A stretch of DNA of 64,000 nucleotides from Paramecium sonneborni (GCA_905182985.1 CAJJDN010000012.1:317857-381856); one strand, 5' to 3'; shown: positions 1 to 14,476, counted from the first letter of the stretch. A program made the numbers and translations. Notes: generated from the sequence alone by a model not told the origin.

Positions 1-165
1 AATTGAGAGTATCATAGGGTAAATTAAGCAAAATGATATTAGTTTTAAGAATATATATATTTAATATAAAGACGGTTCTTAAAAGATTTTGCAGTAAGTT
101 ATTTTTTTGTAAGAGTTGAAAATTATTATATATTTTATTCATTCGATTGAAAATATTGATTCAAA
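1..165. other. Upstream region of first gene
   Basis: AT-rich sequence with no coding-like frame on either strand that I can support. It presumably holds the 5' flank and promoter of the CDPK gene that starts at 166. No specific regulatory motif was recognised. Confidence 0.5.
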
Positions 166-2072
<1,907 letters not shown>

Positions 2073-2119
2073 TTTTAATATATATTATTATTATTATTAT
2101 ATTAATCTATAATTTATAG

Positions 2120-2712
2120 ATGCAATAAACAGTAGTCACAATAGATCCATCAGTAACACCTAATTTAATTTAAGGTCTGTCATGCAAAATTAAAGAGTGA
2201 TAAAACATTGTGTGGCTTAGCTTATTTTGATGATTAAAAATCTTAAAAAGGAATTGTTTAAGAATCTTTAGAATATTTCAGGTTAATGACATTCTTCAAA
2301 AATTACAATTATGAAGGTTTTAAATTTATATAATTATTAGGACCTTCTGATATTTTATTGATTTATTTATGGGTTGTAGCTGCACATATGATTAAAACTA
2401 TAGAAAATGACCAAGATTAATAGGCTGCTGCTAAAAAGCTCGATGAAATTGCTAGAGAGGCCATTACAACAAGAAGTGGAGACAAAAAAAACTTTCTTGG
2501 TGGACTTCTTAAAGAAATACCAGGAGAAACTGATAAAATATAAGCATATTTGAAGGGACTTAAAGATATTCTTGCAAAAGAAATAATTGCAAAGTAATAA
2601 TTTAAAAAAGTCTCTAAGGTTCTTTAAAGAGGGAAAAAGAACATTTGACTCTAAGTTTTGGACTGGTATTGCAAAAAGAAAGTTTATGGGATTGAGTTAT
2701 ACAGGATTATGA
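2120..2712 (+). CDS. ARPC3: Arp2/3 complex subunit 3 (ARPC3, p21-Arc)
   Basis: Subunit of the seven-protein Arp2/3 complex that nucleates branched actin. The spliced protein is 181 aa, near the usual 175-180, with two introns of 22 and 25 nt. The central stretch ESLEYFRLMTFFKNYNYEG and the following LLIYLWVV resemble the ARPC3 core (ITFFRANVFFRN then LLIYL). The C-terminus FWTGIAKRKFMGL matches the family's WWLAFAKRKFMN ending. It starts only 47 bp after the CDPK stop. Cytoplasmic actin role is inferred from the family. Confidence 0.88.
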
Positions 2713-2827
2713 AATGAATTTATATTAATATATATAGAATTTAATACGAATAAATGTAATATTTATTTATATAATTATTTTGTTATCTAAACGCGCTTTA
2801 ATTTTATATTTTATTATTTAATTTTTA

Positions 2828-5800
2828 ATGAATAAATTCCTAGGTATGTTCACTCTTTAATATCCAATTAATGGTTGTGACTCTAATGTTCAATTATAAA
2901 AAGGTAAAATTAATATACATTTCTTAAGATTAATAATTAAAGATGTAAAGTGATCATTTATAATTTGAAGAAATGATAAGCTAAAATGGTAAATCAAGAA
3001 TCAAGCTTAGACCTACTAACATTATCTCTGCATTATATACAGAAGACGATTAATATGTATATATTTAAATATTAAATAAAGTTTATATAAGTTTATCATT
3101 TCTATTAAGAAATTTGGTCATTTTTGATAAATTATAATTATATCTCTTTAAGCATATCTGTTATAGATATAACTTAATTCAATTATGTGATATAATTTAA
3201 TGTTTATTTACTTGAAAAATCTTTTTAACAAGAAGAAAGACTAAAAAATGATTTTAATAGAGATAATTTAAATCAAAAAGATTAAAAAACAGTAAAACAA
3301 ATATAAAAATTGATTGATTAATATGCAAAAGAATCTTTTATAATTTTATTTGAAATTCTAAATCTTACATTTTCAATCAAAGCACCTTTAAGACCTATTT
3401 AACAAACAAAATCCTTAGATTAGTTTTTAGTTGATAAATTTAGTAAACTCGAATATTATTAAAGAAAGACTCTCTTTAAAAATCTTCTTATTCCTTCAAT
3501 TCTTAAAAATAATTAGGTTAATGTCACTAAACAAAAATTAATTTAAATTGAACAATAAGTAAATCGAGATGATATAGAATATTAATCTATATCTAAAATG
3601 GAATAAGAAGAACAAGCTAAAAATTTTTTTAGTGTTAATGAATAATAATCATTTGAATTTACAAATTGTAAATAGCCTGAAGATTTAAACAGATAGTTAT
3701 TTGATTACTAAGCTTAAGCAGTTAATTGGATGTTATATCGCGAATAAAGATAAACTGCTTAAGTACTAAATCTTTCAGATTCAAACTAAACTCTAAATAA
3801 GATGTGGAGTTAAATAAAACTTAATGAAAATGAATACATTTATTTTAATGAATTAACTGGTCAATTTTCATAAAATGCTATACCTTAAAAAGAAGTAAAG
3901 GGTGGAATTTTAGCAGATGCTATGGGTTTAGGAAAAACTATTTGTTCACTTGCCTTAATACTTTTATCAAGAGAAATGAAATAATAATAATAATAATCGA
4001 ATGATGATAATTAAGAACCATTCAAAAAAAAAGTAAAACTTGAAAAAAAATAAGCAAATACACTTTTGGTAGTTGAATTAAATATTTTTGAGCATTGGTT
4101 ATAAGAAATTAAGAGTCATACCAAGCTTAATAAATTAGAAGTTTATGAATTTTATAAAAAAGAATCAAGATCTAAAAATATTAAATTGGAAATTTACGAT
4201 ATTGTGATTACAACTTATGGAGTTCTAAAATAAGACTATAATAAAAATTAGTTATTGTATAATTATGAATGGGAAAGAATTATTTTAGATGAAGCTCATG
4301 TAATTAAAAGTAAAAATACTACTAGTGCAAAGGCAGCATCTTTTATTGAAGCTCAATGTAGATGGTGTTTAACAGGAACTCCTATTTAAAATAATTTAGA
4401 AGATTTGTTTAGTCTTTTTCTTTTTCTGAAAATCGAAACTTTCTCAGATTTTCATTGGTTCAATCATTATATAAACAAGTAATAGAATTAAGTCATTAAG
4501 TTCAATCTATTACATCAAATAATAAAACCTATCTTATTAAGAAGAAATAAAGAAACAAAATAAATTTAAATTTCATTAAATTTACCTAACAAATAACATT
4601 TTATTATTAGTGTTAAAATGTCAAAAAATGAATAATAATGTATATTTTATTATTTATTATAGTCTATAATACATTATATTCTAATACTTGTTAGTAAATA
4701 AAAGAATATTTTGGTATAGGATTAAAATAAAAGCCTATTAAAACTAAATATGTGCATGTTTTTTAACTACTTTCATTATTGAGATTAAGTTGTGATCATA
4801 TAGGAATTGTAGCTCGCAAACTTATAAATAAATAAATAAAATTGTAAGAAGCAAATAAATCAAAATGTGAATAAATGATAAAAAGATTTATTGAAAATGC
4901 TTAATTCAGTTTAGAATAAAGTTTAAAAGCTGCTATTTTATAATTATAAGAGAAATAAGAGAAAGTTCGTTAAAAAAATTAAGAAGAAGAAATTGAAGAA
5001 GAAGGTGATAATTTTTCAATTTAAGATGAATTTTATGAAAATGATTCAACTAATGATGAGAATGAATAAGAACAATAAATGGATGAAGGATTAATCGAAA
5101 TAGAATTAAGAAATCGTATCCAATAATTAGAGCAAGTTAAATAGGATAAAGAAGATCCATAATTAAATTAGAAAAAATATGAAAATTTTTTTGAAAAAGT
5201 AAAGAATGATGATTGCACTATTTGTAGAGAGGCTTTTAAGAAAATAAATTAAGTATATTATCTAGGTTGTACACATTTATATTGTAGCGATTGTTTTGAA
5301 AAATATGAAGGGTTTAAGTAAAAGGTATCTTGTCCTTAATGTCGAAGAGAAATAGATAAAAATACTAAAATTAAAATAGGTTATTAATTTTCCGTTCAAG
5401 AAAATATTTAATAGCAAGAACAGTAAAATAAATAGTCAAAAGAAAACTTTATATCCCCTAAATAAGATTCCTACAAAGAAAGCTCAAAAATAAATGAAAT
5501 TCTCAAATATGTAGAATATGTTTAGAATAGAAATGAGAAAGTGGTTATTTTTACCTAATGGTTGAGTATTTTGAACTTTATTGAAGGTAAATTAAGAATA
5601 AAAGGAATTTAATTTAGGAATATATAAGGAAAGATGGATAAAAACTAAAGAAAAGCATCTATAAATGATTTTTTTGAAAAAAATATTACTGTTATGCTAA
5701 TATCATTAAAGGCAGGTGCTTATGGTATTAATCTTTCTTGCGCAAATCATGTTTTATTGGTAGATCCTTGGTGGAATCCAGCAATAGAGTATAAATATAA

Positions 5801-6027
5801 ATTATTTTAGAGATTAAGCTGTAGAGAGAGTTCATAGATTAGGATAATTAAAAAATGTTTAAATACTTAGTTTTGTTTGTGAAAATACTATAGAAGAAAG
5901 AGTATTATAATTGCATAAAATTAAAAGAAAACTATTTTAAGATGCTCTCCATTTAAAATTACCAGATAAAGAATTTAAATTTTAAGATTAAATTGAATTA
6001 GTTATGAATTAAAAATTAGATTCTTGA
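2828..6027 (+). CDS. SNF2-family DNA translocase with RING finger (HLTF/RAD5/RAD16 type)
   Basis: Predicted nuclear DNA-dependent ATPase with an E3 ubiquitin ligase RING inserted in the helicase, the architecture of HLTF, RAD5, RAD16 and SHPRH, which act in post-replication or excision repair. Spliced length is 1034 aa with four introns (25, 25, 23 and 22 nt). Motif I is [13 protein letters not shown] (about residue 345), motif II is DEAH, and motif III is LTGTPIQNN. A RING (CTICREAF ... [10 protein letters not shown] ... CPQCRREI) lies near residues 770-815, preceded by an acidic E-rich insert. The C-terminal helicase lobe has [20 protein letters not shown] and, across an intron, RVHRLGQ. 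Which RING-SNF2 subfamily it belongs to, and whether a HIRAN domain is present at the N-terminus, I could not decide. Confidence 0.9.
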
Positions 6028-6069
6028 TTTGATAAATAAAAATTAATTTTTTATTACAATATAATTTAA

Positions 6070-7688
6070 TCACTATAGATTAAGTAGATCTTGAATTACA
6101 GCTTTATTTAGTTTACGTCTATATAAAATATATTAAATTATATACTTTTTTGTTACACCAAAGTTTATAAAATCAAATTTGACAATATTTTCGCTTATTT
6201 TAATCTCCATTTAATCTTCGATGAGTTATGGTTTGCTTTATTGTTTTTTTTCATGATATTTTTAGGAAAAATTTTGAAGTGATTGCCAAGTTCCATTTGC
6301 TGATTCTCTGAATCCTTCTCCATCATGAATAAACCACCTTAAATAATATAATTAAAATACTCATTATTTTTATAAATAATTGAAGCTTATTTTCTTGAGA
6401 CTGTATTGATATTAACTAATACATCACATTCTTAGGATCTACCAATTTTGTATACAGATTCTGAATTATAGTTAGCAACAAAAATATGATTTTATATTTA
6501 ATGAATTGCTGAATTATCGAATGTAATTTTTAAATAAGGTCTATCATATTCGCTTAGTTTTTATGAAGTTCTTGATTTTTATTTAGTAGTTTTAATTTCA
6601 TTAATAGCTATATTGAACATTTCTGTTTCCTCTATTGTTAATCCATGAATTTTAGCTCCTTTTCTTAAATGTTCTTTAGCCAAAGCATTAAAGAAATAAT
6701 TTTAATCTTTGACCTTTTTAGATTTTATTTATTTTGGTTGAGATTTCATTTCCAAAACATTGAAAAAAGTATCTGCACCTATTAAATATGTATTTTCTGA
6801 TTCAATATTTCTTATTTAATCTTTTTTTATTTTCATAAAAGTTCCTGTTCTAGTTCCATTATCACTTATATAAAATTAAGGTTTATTTCTAAGATTAATT
6901 AAAGATTTACTTAATAAAAGAATAAATGTGCTTAACAACTGAAAAAGGTAGTTTTGATGCATGTGGATTATTCCTAAAAAGAGAAAAGAATAGGAATAGA
7001 GGTTTAGTGAGAGTATTTGAGAAAGCGAATCCCTTATCTGTTAAAATTTTACAATGAACTTTTTCAACATTCTTATCACCATGTGGTAAATCTTAAATAA
7101 TTTATTAAAATTAATACAGATGTCACAATTATCTTATTTATCATCTTACTGTTTTTTTCTGCCAATTATTATTTCTTTTTTATAATTAGATCCCAAAATT
7201 CTAAATGATTATAAATAACAATACCTATCATTTTAAAGTATAAATTCTTAGTCAGTTTAACTTGAATGTTATTTATATATAGTAATTCGAATGTGAGGTT
7301 CATTTTCATTCAAATTGTTATTTTAATGAGTTATTTTTTATACTGGTTATTCTTGTTGCATAATCTAATCTGAAAAAATCATTGATTCTCTGTTAGTTTA
7401 TGGTTGTATCATCTAAGAGTGAATTTAGTTCAGTGGGTGCTGTATCTATAAACAAATTATTGATTATTAACTTACATTATCATCTTCTATAATAATACAA
7501 TTATCTTATGAGTTTCCAGGGACTGTTGGATAATAAATTGGACTCATTTACTAAGGAAAATTGCAAATTGGATATTAAGGGACCATTGGCATAGCTAGTT
7601 GATGAATATAAGGTAAGTAATAAACTATAAAATTAAATGTCATTTTATTACATAATTAGAGTGGCTTTGGTTGAAGTTGGTAACTCAT
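6070..7688 (-). CDS. Protein with two FHA domains
   Basis: Uncharacterised protein, 496 aa after removing introns of 27, 30, 26, 22 and 23 nt. FHA domains bind phosphothreonine. Two are visible. The first carries IIIGRKKQQ, the LPHGDKNVEKVHCKIL strand region and DNGTRTGTF. The second carries KIGRSQECDVLV, NTVSRKQASI and the SANGTW turn. The N-terminus is rich in Pro, Tyr and Gln. The start at 7688 requires the 27-nt first intron; an alternative in-frame ATG at 7643 would lose only the first residues. It is convergent with the SNF2 gene, with 42 bp between the stops. Which kinase or pathway it serves is unknown. Confidence 0.8.
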
Positions 7689-8355
7689 TCTAAGCAATTT
7701 TTTTGAATAAAAATAAATATTTTTTATAATTCCTAGCTTTAATTAGCTTATATATGAGTAAAAAATCAGAAACTTATTCTTATTATTTTATGTTTTATTA
7801 TTAACATTGCAATTATTGTGTCAGATTCAATCGCTTAGAATTCTCTTATCAAATTTAAAACTTATTTAAAAATCAATCATGATATCCTAATATAAATATA
7901 TATTATTATCAGAATTTGTATTATTTCATTTTACTTCCATATTATTTCATTAAATTATGTAAATGATAAAAGCTCTTCAATTATAATAGATAAGTTAAAC
8001 ACCAATCAAATAATTATTAAAAATATAATACTATGATAAGAAAGATCCTGATAAAATCACTATAAAATTAATGACAAATATTGGATATTTAAATAATTGA
8101 TAAAAATGATTACATTTCGACAAACTAATCTATATTTATTTTTAATCTCAAAATTTAATTTCTTTCTTGAAAATATCATTATGTAAAACTAAGCATATTA
8201 GTTATTGAGTAAATGATAAATGACTAAAAAGAAATAAATTTGTTTAACAAATAATTTTTGTTAGAAATTATTTCTTCTTAGAATGAATGATTAAAATAAA
8301 GATTATATCTAATATAATATGAATTATATAAAACAAAATGTACATGAAAATATAT
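7689..8355. other. Intergenic region, no gene seen
   Basis: About 670 bp between two leftward genes. Neither strand gives a coding-like reading with Paramecium splicing. It presumably holds the promoter of the double-FHA gene and the 3' flank of the WD40 gene. Confidence 0.5.
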
Positions 8356-9455
8356 TCATATTTTATATAAATGGATATTTTAATCCCAACTACATGAAGC
8401 TATAATTTTTCCAGTTCCATGAAATTCAATAGCAGTAACTCTTTATTTATGTCCAATTAAATTAAACAAAGGATTATAAAATGCTCCTTTCCTTTCAGTT
8501 TACCAAACTCTTGCAGCTCCATCTCTTGCCCCTGTAGCAAATCTTCTTTTATCTTTATCGAAATTTAAACAATGAACCTATTTCTATAATTAAACTATCA
8601 TACACTATCACAATGCACAGGAGATTAGTTCACCTTTGTTAATTCTTTCTTCTTACCATCAAAATTATACTCACTAATACTTTAATTCTTTTATTATAAT
8701 ATTTAATTACTTTTGAAGCTACAAATAATTTATAATTGTCTTCTGACATTTTTAAAGACTAAATCACATAACATTTATTCTTCTATGTAGGTTTTGTATT
8801 TGAAATTTCTTCTATTTTCTAACTATCATAAGCCTTGATAACTCCCATAGAATCTCCAGTAAAAAAGTATTTACTCTATTGACTAAAATTAATGTTGTAA
8901 ACTATATCCATTGAAACTATAATTTATTTTTACTTATTTACTTTATAAATCTTTGATAAGTTTCAATTTTCTTAAATCCCAAAGAATTAAATGACCATCT
9001 TATCCTCCACTAGCTAGATATAATCCATTATCACTCACTTGAATCCAATATATCTAATTCATTAATCCATATCATACTCTATTTTTATGTTCTTTTAAAG
9101 CTTATATATTCTTTCCACTTTTTGCATCCCAAACTAAAATTGATTTATCAGGAGATCCGCTAAAAATTTATTTTCCATCAAGCGAATAACTAATTGACCA
9201 AATTCCTTCTCTAAATATATATAAATGAATAATACTTATGTCCTGAAAATTTGGCTGATTCTTTTTACTTAGTAACATCCCATAGTTTTATTAATTTATC
9301 ATGAGAACCTGTTGCTAACTCTGATTGATTCTAAGGATTAAATTACAAACATTCAATAGAATTAGAATGCGCCTATAAATTAAACTATATTTTACTTATT
9401 AAAACTTTTGAAATGGTTCTATAGAGTTGTCTAACCAATTTTCTTACGATTACAT
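8356..9455 (-). CDS. WD40-repeat protein
   Basis: Beta-propeller protein of roughly 320 aa. Repeated units end in WD-like pairs: ATGSHDKLIKLWDV, FSGSPDKSILVWDA, ASGGQDGHLILWDL, ATGARDGAARVW and ASCSWDQNIHLY. That implies a seven- or eight-bladed propeller occupying almost the whole protein. Several tiny introns (23, 25 and 24 nt seen) interrupt it. The start at 9455 is the first ATG in frame with the first blade. WD40 propellers are scaffolds in many complexes, so the partner cannot be inferred from this sequence. Confidence 0.85.
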
Positions 9456-10232
9456 TTTATTATTATTGATAAAATTAATATCAATAATTAATTCTAATCT
9501 TTTTATTGATCTATATCATTTGGCTATCCATTTCAAAACATTAAATTGTAAAAAATTACTTCATTCAAACTTTGAAATTAGATTGAATAATATTTGAAGA
9601 ATTCATTTTTTTTAAACAAAGAATTAATATAAAATAATTTATATTTATCAAATGTTCATATTCTATATAAATATATTTAAATTAATATTTTTATAATAAA
9701 GGATTTCAAATTAAATGGAGTTAGAATTTTGAAGATTCTAAAAATAATGCTCCTTTCCATGTTCTAAAAAAAGATTAAAATAGAAAAATTATCTTTCTAA
9801 TTAACGATCTTTGAACACACCTTTTAATAGGAGTGCAAAATAGCTTATAAGAATTATATAATAAAATTTAGATTTCCTATTATAGATAAAATAAATTTGG
9901 ATACTAAATCAATATAATAGCAATTTGCTGAAAATTGTGATTAAAACAAGTTGATAGAAAATCAAACTTAACAAAATAAAATTTAACAAGAACTTCTCTA
10001 GAAATGGAAGAGGAAAATAAAGAAAATATAGATTAAATTCTTTTATAACAACCTTTTTATAAGGATAACAAAAGAGGAACACCTTCGTAAATCAATAATT
10101 TCGGATAATCTCATTGGCAAATCTAAAATAAATTGAATGAACAAAATTTTTGACCTATTTATTTATTTTAATCTTTATATTCAAGTATTTAATAATATTT
10201 GGTCAAATAAGTGTTAGATAACTTAAATTATC
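9456..10232 (+). pseudogene. Possible degenerate or unresolved gene (about 9710-10152)
   Basis: Between two leftward genes lies a plus-strand frame that reads like protein from about 9722 to 10152 (segments NNAPFHVLKKDQNRK, EEENKENIDQILLQQPFYK and QINNFGQSHWQIQNKLNE). It contains TGA near 9810, 9928 and 9937. No GT-AG intron of 20-35 nt removes these stops. A second frame is open through the same stretch, and a 41-nt intron near 9950 could join the two, but that is long for this genome. I see either a decaying gene or one whose structure I cannot resolve. Flanks outside 9710-10152 show nothing. Confidence 0.3.
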
Positions 10233-10739
10233 TCAAAAATCACTCACTCCAATTTTTTCTTATATTAATTAAGCTAATTATTTTAATAGTTGCTTATATT
10301 CATTAGGTAATTCTCGAATGTCTTCATTTTAAATCTATTAAAGTGTAAAGCAAAAATTATTTAATTATGTGTAACTTAGTATTCTATCAGTTATATTTTA
10401 TTTTTTTTTATTTGTTAAATTCATTGATTTGATTGATTGCATAGTTTATTACTAAGAGTTTAATTTTTCATGTGTTATACATTAGAATTAAAGATTATAA
10501 ATCTATGAATGATAGGGTTAATTTTAAGTAGATGAAATTGTATTACATCTCTCTTATAATTGACTTTTGTGTTTTGAGAAATTAATTTTTTATTTGAAAC
10601 CTGAATTTGCTTTTTATGGTGAACTTTATGTTTTTGTATAATTTTTTGATGGACTTTTAGAAAATTCAGTTTTTTAAATATCAGCTTTTAATTTACGCCT
10701 AAAATCAGTAAATTCTTGTAGAAGGTCATTGGGTTTCAT
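10233..10739 (-). CDS. Uncharacterised small basic protein
   Basis: Uninterrupted frame of 168 codons with no intron. The protein begins MKPNDLLQEFTDFRRKLK, is rich in Lys, Gln, Ser and Asn in the middle, and ends with a predicted helix (LPNEYKQLLKQLAQLIQEK). No domain was recognised. It is divergent from the LC8 gene, 66 bp away, so they may share a promoter region. The gene is real by frame length and composition, but function is unknown. Confidence 0.6.
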
Positions 10740-10805
10740 TTGGCAGTTAATAATTTAATATAATTTGTTAATATAATATATTTTAATATAAATTATTAGA
10801 TTTAG

Positions 10806-11099
10806 ATGACCGACATAAATAAAGAAATAAATGTGAAATTATGTGACATGTCAAGTGAATTATTTAAGGATGCTTAATATATTATTATTGAAAATCTTAA
10901 GAAGCATAGCAATGAAAGAGATATTGCATATTATATAAAAAGAGAGTAATTATATTAAAGAAATTTTAGATTGGATAAACGACATACAGGTCCATGGCAT
11001 TGTGTAGTAGGAAAAAATTTTGGAATTTTTGTTACACATGAAGAAGGATATTATTTGTAAGCAATAAAGGGATAAATCACAATAGTTGTTTGGAAATGA
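10806..11099 (+). CDS. Dynein light chain LC8 (DYNLL type)
   Basis: Spliced length is 89 aa, the canonical LC8 length, with one 24-nt intron interrupting the KRE/LDK junction. Family signatures are visible: [19 protein letters not shown] matches the conserved GPTWHCIVGRNFGSYVTHE strand pair, followed by the terminal strands QITIVVWK. LC8 is a dimeric hub that binds short linear motifs in dynein intermediate chains and other proteins, in both cytoplasmic and axonemal dynein and in radial spokes. Ciliates carry several LC8-like paralogues. This one has KRHTGP in place of KYNPT, so it may be a divergent member. Confidence 0.93.
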
Positions 11100-11156
11100 A
11101 TAATATGAAACTTCTTTATTTTATAGTTTAAATTATATAGATGTGTAAATATATTT

Positions 11157-12327
11157 TCAAATTAATTTACGACAAACAGGACATTACTATTTAATAATGA
11201 CCCATTATTGAAGACAATGATCATGAAAATGATGTCTATAAAATTAAATTATCAATTTACTTTATACTGCATGGTAATTAAACAACTAAGTCATTGTCTA
11301 TATAATCACACATACAAATATTGCACTATTATGTGGACTAGAAATCAGGAACATTCTTATATTAAAACTTTTTCATTTTCTTATACTTATTCTATAAATA
11401 AATTTAGAATTTCTTCTTACTTTAGTTTGAAGTCTTTTAACAATTTTACCGATAGATTTAAATAGAAATAGAAATAGGATAATAGGCATATATAATGCCA
11501 TAGATATGATTGCTAATCCGAATCCAATAATTAGAAAAGCTGAAAATAAATATCCTATTAACAAAAGTACAAATGTCACATTATTTAAACCTAATTTGAA
11601 ATAAAATAAAAAAGTTACTATCATCACAATCATTAGAATCTGATTAAAAATATGCTATGTTGCCTCCAGTAAAGATGAGATAGAAAATGAATTAATTGTA
11701 GACTTTCATAAGACGAGTGTATTTATTCAAAGCTTCAGCTTAATGTATAATTTCATATTGAGTAAATGGGGGTTCAGCTATTAATTCTTCTTATCTTATG
11801 TCTCTTGTTGACAATTTCATTTTGATTAGAGTTTTAATTTAGTTTCGTCTAAAGTTTTAATTTAGAATTATTTTTTTACTTATTTTTTTCTTCCATTCCT
11901 TATAGGTTCATTCTTTCACTAGAATCTTTTGTTAACATTTCTGACATTACTAATAAGAATATATCTTTGGAATTCATTTGTAATGAATAGAGAACAGCTA
12001 AATATCTGGAATATATATGTTAATAAATTACCTTATTGAATTGAAAAATTCATACATTCCAACAATTGTTAACCAAACAAATAATGGATTTACATCACAT
12101 TTTTAATCACGTTGTTGTAAACTATAAAAGCAAACTAGATACTTTCCAAAACTAAAGAGTAAATTAAAACCTAATAATCTTTAAGAATACAATTTACCTA
12201 TGTATTTATATGATTCTTTAAATTAACCTCTAAAATGGTGTTTGATTAATTTGAATTTCTTTTCATCCTCTTCTTTTGAATTTTTATTTTCAATGTTTTA
12301 AGAAGTTTCCTCAAGTTCTCGATTCAT
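11157..12327 (-). CDS. Membrane RING-H2 E3 ubiquitin ligase
   Basis: Predicted multi-pass membrane ubiquitin ligase of 334 aa with six introns (27, 26, 31, 28, 29 and 25 nt). Hydrophobic segments occur around FGKYLVCFYSL, PLFVWLTIVGMYEF, FIFYLIFTGG, FVLLLIGYLFSAFLIIGFG and ALYMPIILFLFLF. A cytosolic basic linker follows. The extreme C-terminus is a RING-H2 finger: CNICMCDY, LPCSIKHHFHDHCLQQW and CPVCRKLI, with Cys3-His-His-Cys3-type spacing. This layout, several membrane helices then a terminal RING, is typical of organelle-membrane E3s. Substrate and compartment are unknown. Confidence 0.85.
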
Positions 12328-12417
12328 AATTATAATTATAGTGATTATTATATTAAGTCAGATATTTGAATAATGAATTCATTATTTTGTGATTATTATA
12401 AATTTACTATCATATAT

Positions 12418-13263
12418 AAATTAAATATAATTGTTATGTATGGTTTGAATTATAGAATTCCTAATTCTAGATAGGGTTCAAGTTAAATTTAAAGAGTAGA
12501 TAAATCTACAATAAATTAAGGAAATCAAGTAACATAAATGATTCATAATAATCGGTATTTTGCTAATAATTAGGATAGGATTGATTAAATTGATCATTCC
12601 CCTTCTCCATTAATTAATGGAATGTAGAAATTTTCAGTTTAATCGAGTCTATCCACATCAGCAAATCACTCTAAAAAATCTTCAATATCCAAATAAAAAT
12701 AAACACAATAAATGTCATTTCTAAACTATTTAATGCTTAAAAAAGAAGATGAAGAATAAGATAAACAAGTAATTTAACAGTAATAGCTAAAAACATCTTT
12801 TTAATAAAATAACTATTTTACTAATAATGATCTTCAAATTTAAAGAAATATGTTTAATTTTTTATATGTTATTGGTGTTGGTGGATTTGGAAAAGTATGG
12901 AAAGTAGAATATAAAAAGACAGGATAAACTTATGCTCTAAAAGAGATGTCAAAAGCATTGTAATATAGATTTTATTTATATATATCAGAATAATTGCAAA
13001 AAAAAGTGTTAATTCAGTAATGAATGAAAAGAATATTTTGAGTAGTCTTAAACATCCGTAATAATTATGAAATTAATAATAGATATTTGGTTAATATCTA
13101 TTATGCATTTCAAGATAGAGAAAATCTATTTTTGACTTTGGATTATATGTAAGGAGGTGACTTAAGATACCATATAGGAAGAATGCGTAGATTTAGTGAA
13201 GATTAAACAAGTATATATTTTGATGTAAAAAAGAGGATTTTTTATGGCATGTATATTTTTGGG
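12418..13263 (+). repeat. First copy of 846-bp exact duplicate flanking an assembly gap
   Basis: This block appears identical base for base to 13631-14476, by line-by-line reading. It ends exactly where the N run begins, and the second copy starts exactly where the N run ends. That is the signature of two contig ends sharing an unmerged overlap rather than a biological duplication. Confidence 0.9.
12436..13263 (+). CDS. AGC/STK32-like protein kinase, 5' fragment cut by the gap
   Basis: Copy of the first part of the kinase that is complete at 13649-15295. It includes the Gln/Ser-rich N-terminus, the Gly-rich loop GVGGFGKVW, the lysine strand YALKEM and GGDLRYHIGRMRRFSED, then stops at the N run. 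Because the sequence is identical to the second copy, it is most likely not a separate gene but the same locus assembled twice. Confidence 0.7.
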
Positions 13264-13630
13264 NNNNNNNNNNNNNNNNNNNNNNNNNNNNNNNNNNNNN
13301 NNNNNNNNNNNNNNNNNNNNNNNNNNNNNNNNNNNNNNNNNNNNNNNNNNNNNNNNNNNNNNNNNNNNNNNNNNNNNNNNNNNNNNNNNNNNNNNNNNNN
13401 NNNNNNNNNNNNNNNNNNNNNNNNNNNNNNNNNNNNNNNNNNNNNNNNNNNNNNNNNNNNNNNNNNNNNNNNNNNNNNNNNNNNNNNNNNNNNNNNNNNN
13501 NNNNNNNNNNNNNNNNNNNNNNNNNNNNNNNNNNNNNNNNNNNNNNNNNNNNNNNNNNNNNNNNNNNNNNNNNNNNNNNNNNNNNNNNNNNNNNNNNNNN
13601 NNNNNNNNNNNNNNNNNNNNNNNNNNNNNN
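13264..13630. other. Assembly gap (run of N)
   Basis: 367 undetermined bases. The gap sits between two copies of one 846-bp block, so its true size could be zero or negative. Confidence 0.98.
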
Positions 13631-14476
13631 AAATTAAATATAATTGTTATGTATGGTTTGAATTATAGAATTCCTAATTCTAGATAGGGTTCAAGTTAAA
13701 TTTAAAGAGTAGATAAATCTACAATAAATTAAGGAAATCAAGTAACATAAATGATTCATAATAATCGGTATTTTGCTAATAATTAGGATAGGATTGATTA
13801 AATTGATCATTCCCCTTCTCCATTAATTAATGGAATGTAGAAATTTTCAGTTTAATCGAGTCTATCCACATCAGCAAATCACTCTAAAAAATCTTCAATA
13901 TCCAAATAAAAATAAACACAATAAATGTCATTTCTAAACTATTTAATGCTTAAAAAAGAAGATGAAGAATAAGATAAACAAGTAATTTAACAGTAATAGC
14001 TAAAAACATCTTTTTAATAAAATAACTATTTTACTAATAATGATCTTCAAATTTAAAGAAATATGTTTAATTTTTTATATGTTATTGGTGTTGGTGGATT
14101 TGGAAAAGTATGGAAAGTAGAATATAAAAAGACAGGATAAACTTATGCTCTAAAAGAGATGTCAAAAGCATTGTAATATAGATTTTATTTATATATATCA
14201 GAATAATTGCAAAAAAAAGTGTTAATTCAGTAATGAATGAAAAGAATATTTTGAGTAGTCTTAAACATCCGTAATAATTATGAAATTAATAATAGATATT
14301 TGGTTAATATCTATTATGCATTTCAAGATAGAGAAAATCTATTTTTGACTTTGGATTATATGTAAGGAGGTGACTTAAGATACCATATAGGAAGAATGCG
14401 TAGATTTAGTGAAGATTAAACAAGTATATATTTTGATGTAAAAAAGAGGATTTTTTATGGCATGTATATTTTTGGG
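13631..14476 (+). repeat. Second copy of 846-bp exact duplicate
   Basis: Identical to 12418-13263. Unlike the first copy it continues without a break into the rest of the kinase gene. It is likely the copy to keep if the scaffold is corrected. Confidence 0.9.

Noticed and set aside
3980..4020. Runs of TAA/TAATAA repeats as a microsatellite or CRISPR-like repeat
   Set aside because: They are poly-glutamine codons inside genes; spacing and sequence show no repeat-spacer structure.
9949..9989. A 41-nt intron that would join two frames of the possible broken gene
   Set aside because: It exceeds the 20-34 nt range of every other intron resolved in this window.
11208..11465. Plus-strand frame of 85 codons
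   Set aside because: It is antisense to the RING-H2 finger exon, which shows a clear zinc-ligand pattern on the minus strand.
13244..13687. Frames that run through the N gap
   Set aside because: They consist almost entirely of undetermined residues and are created by the gap, not by sequence.
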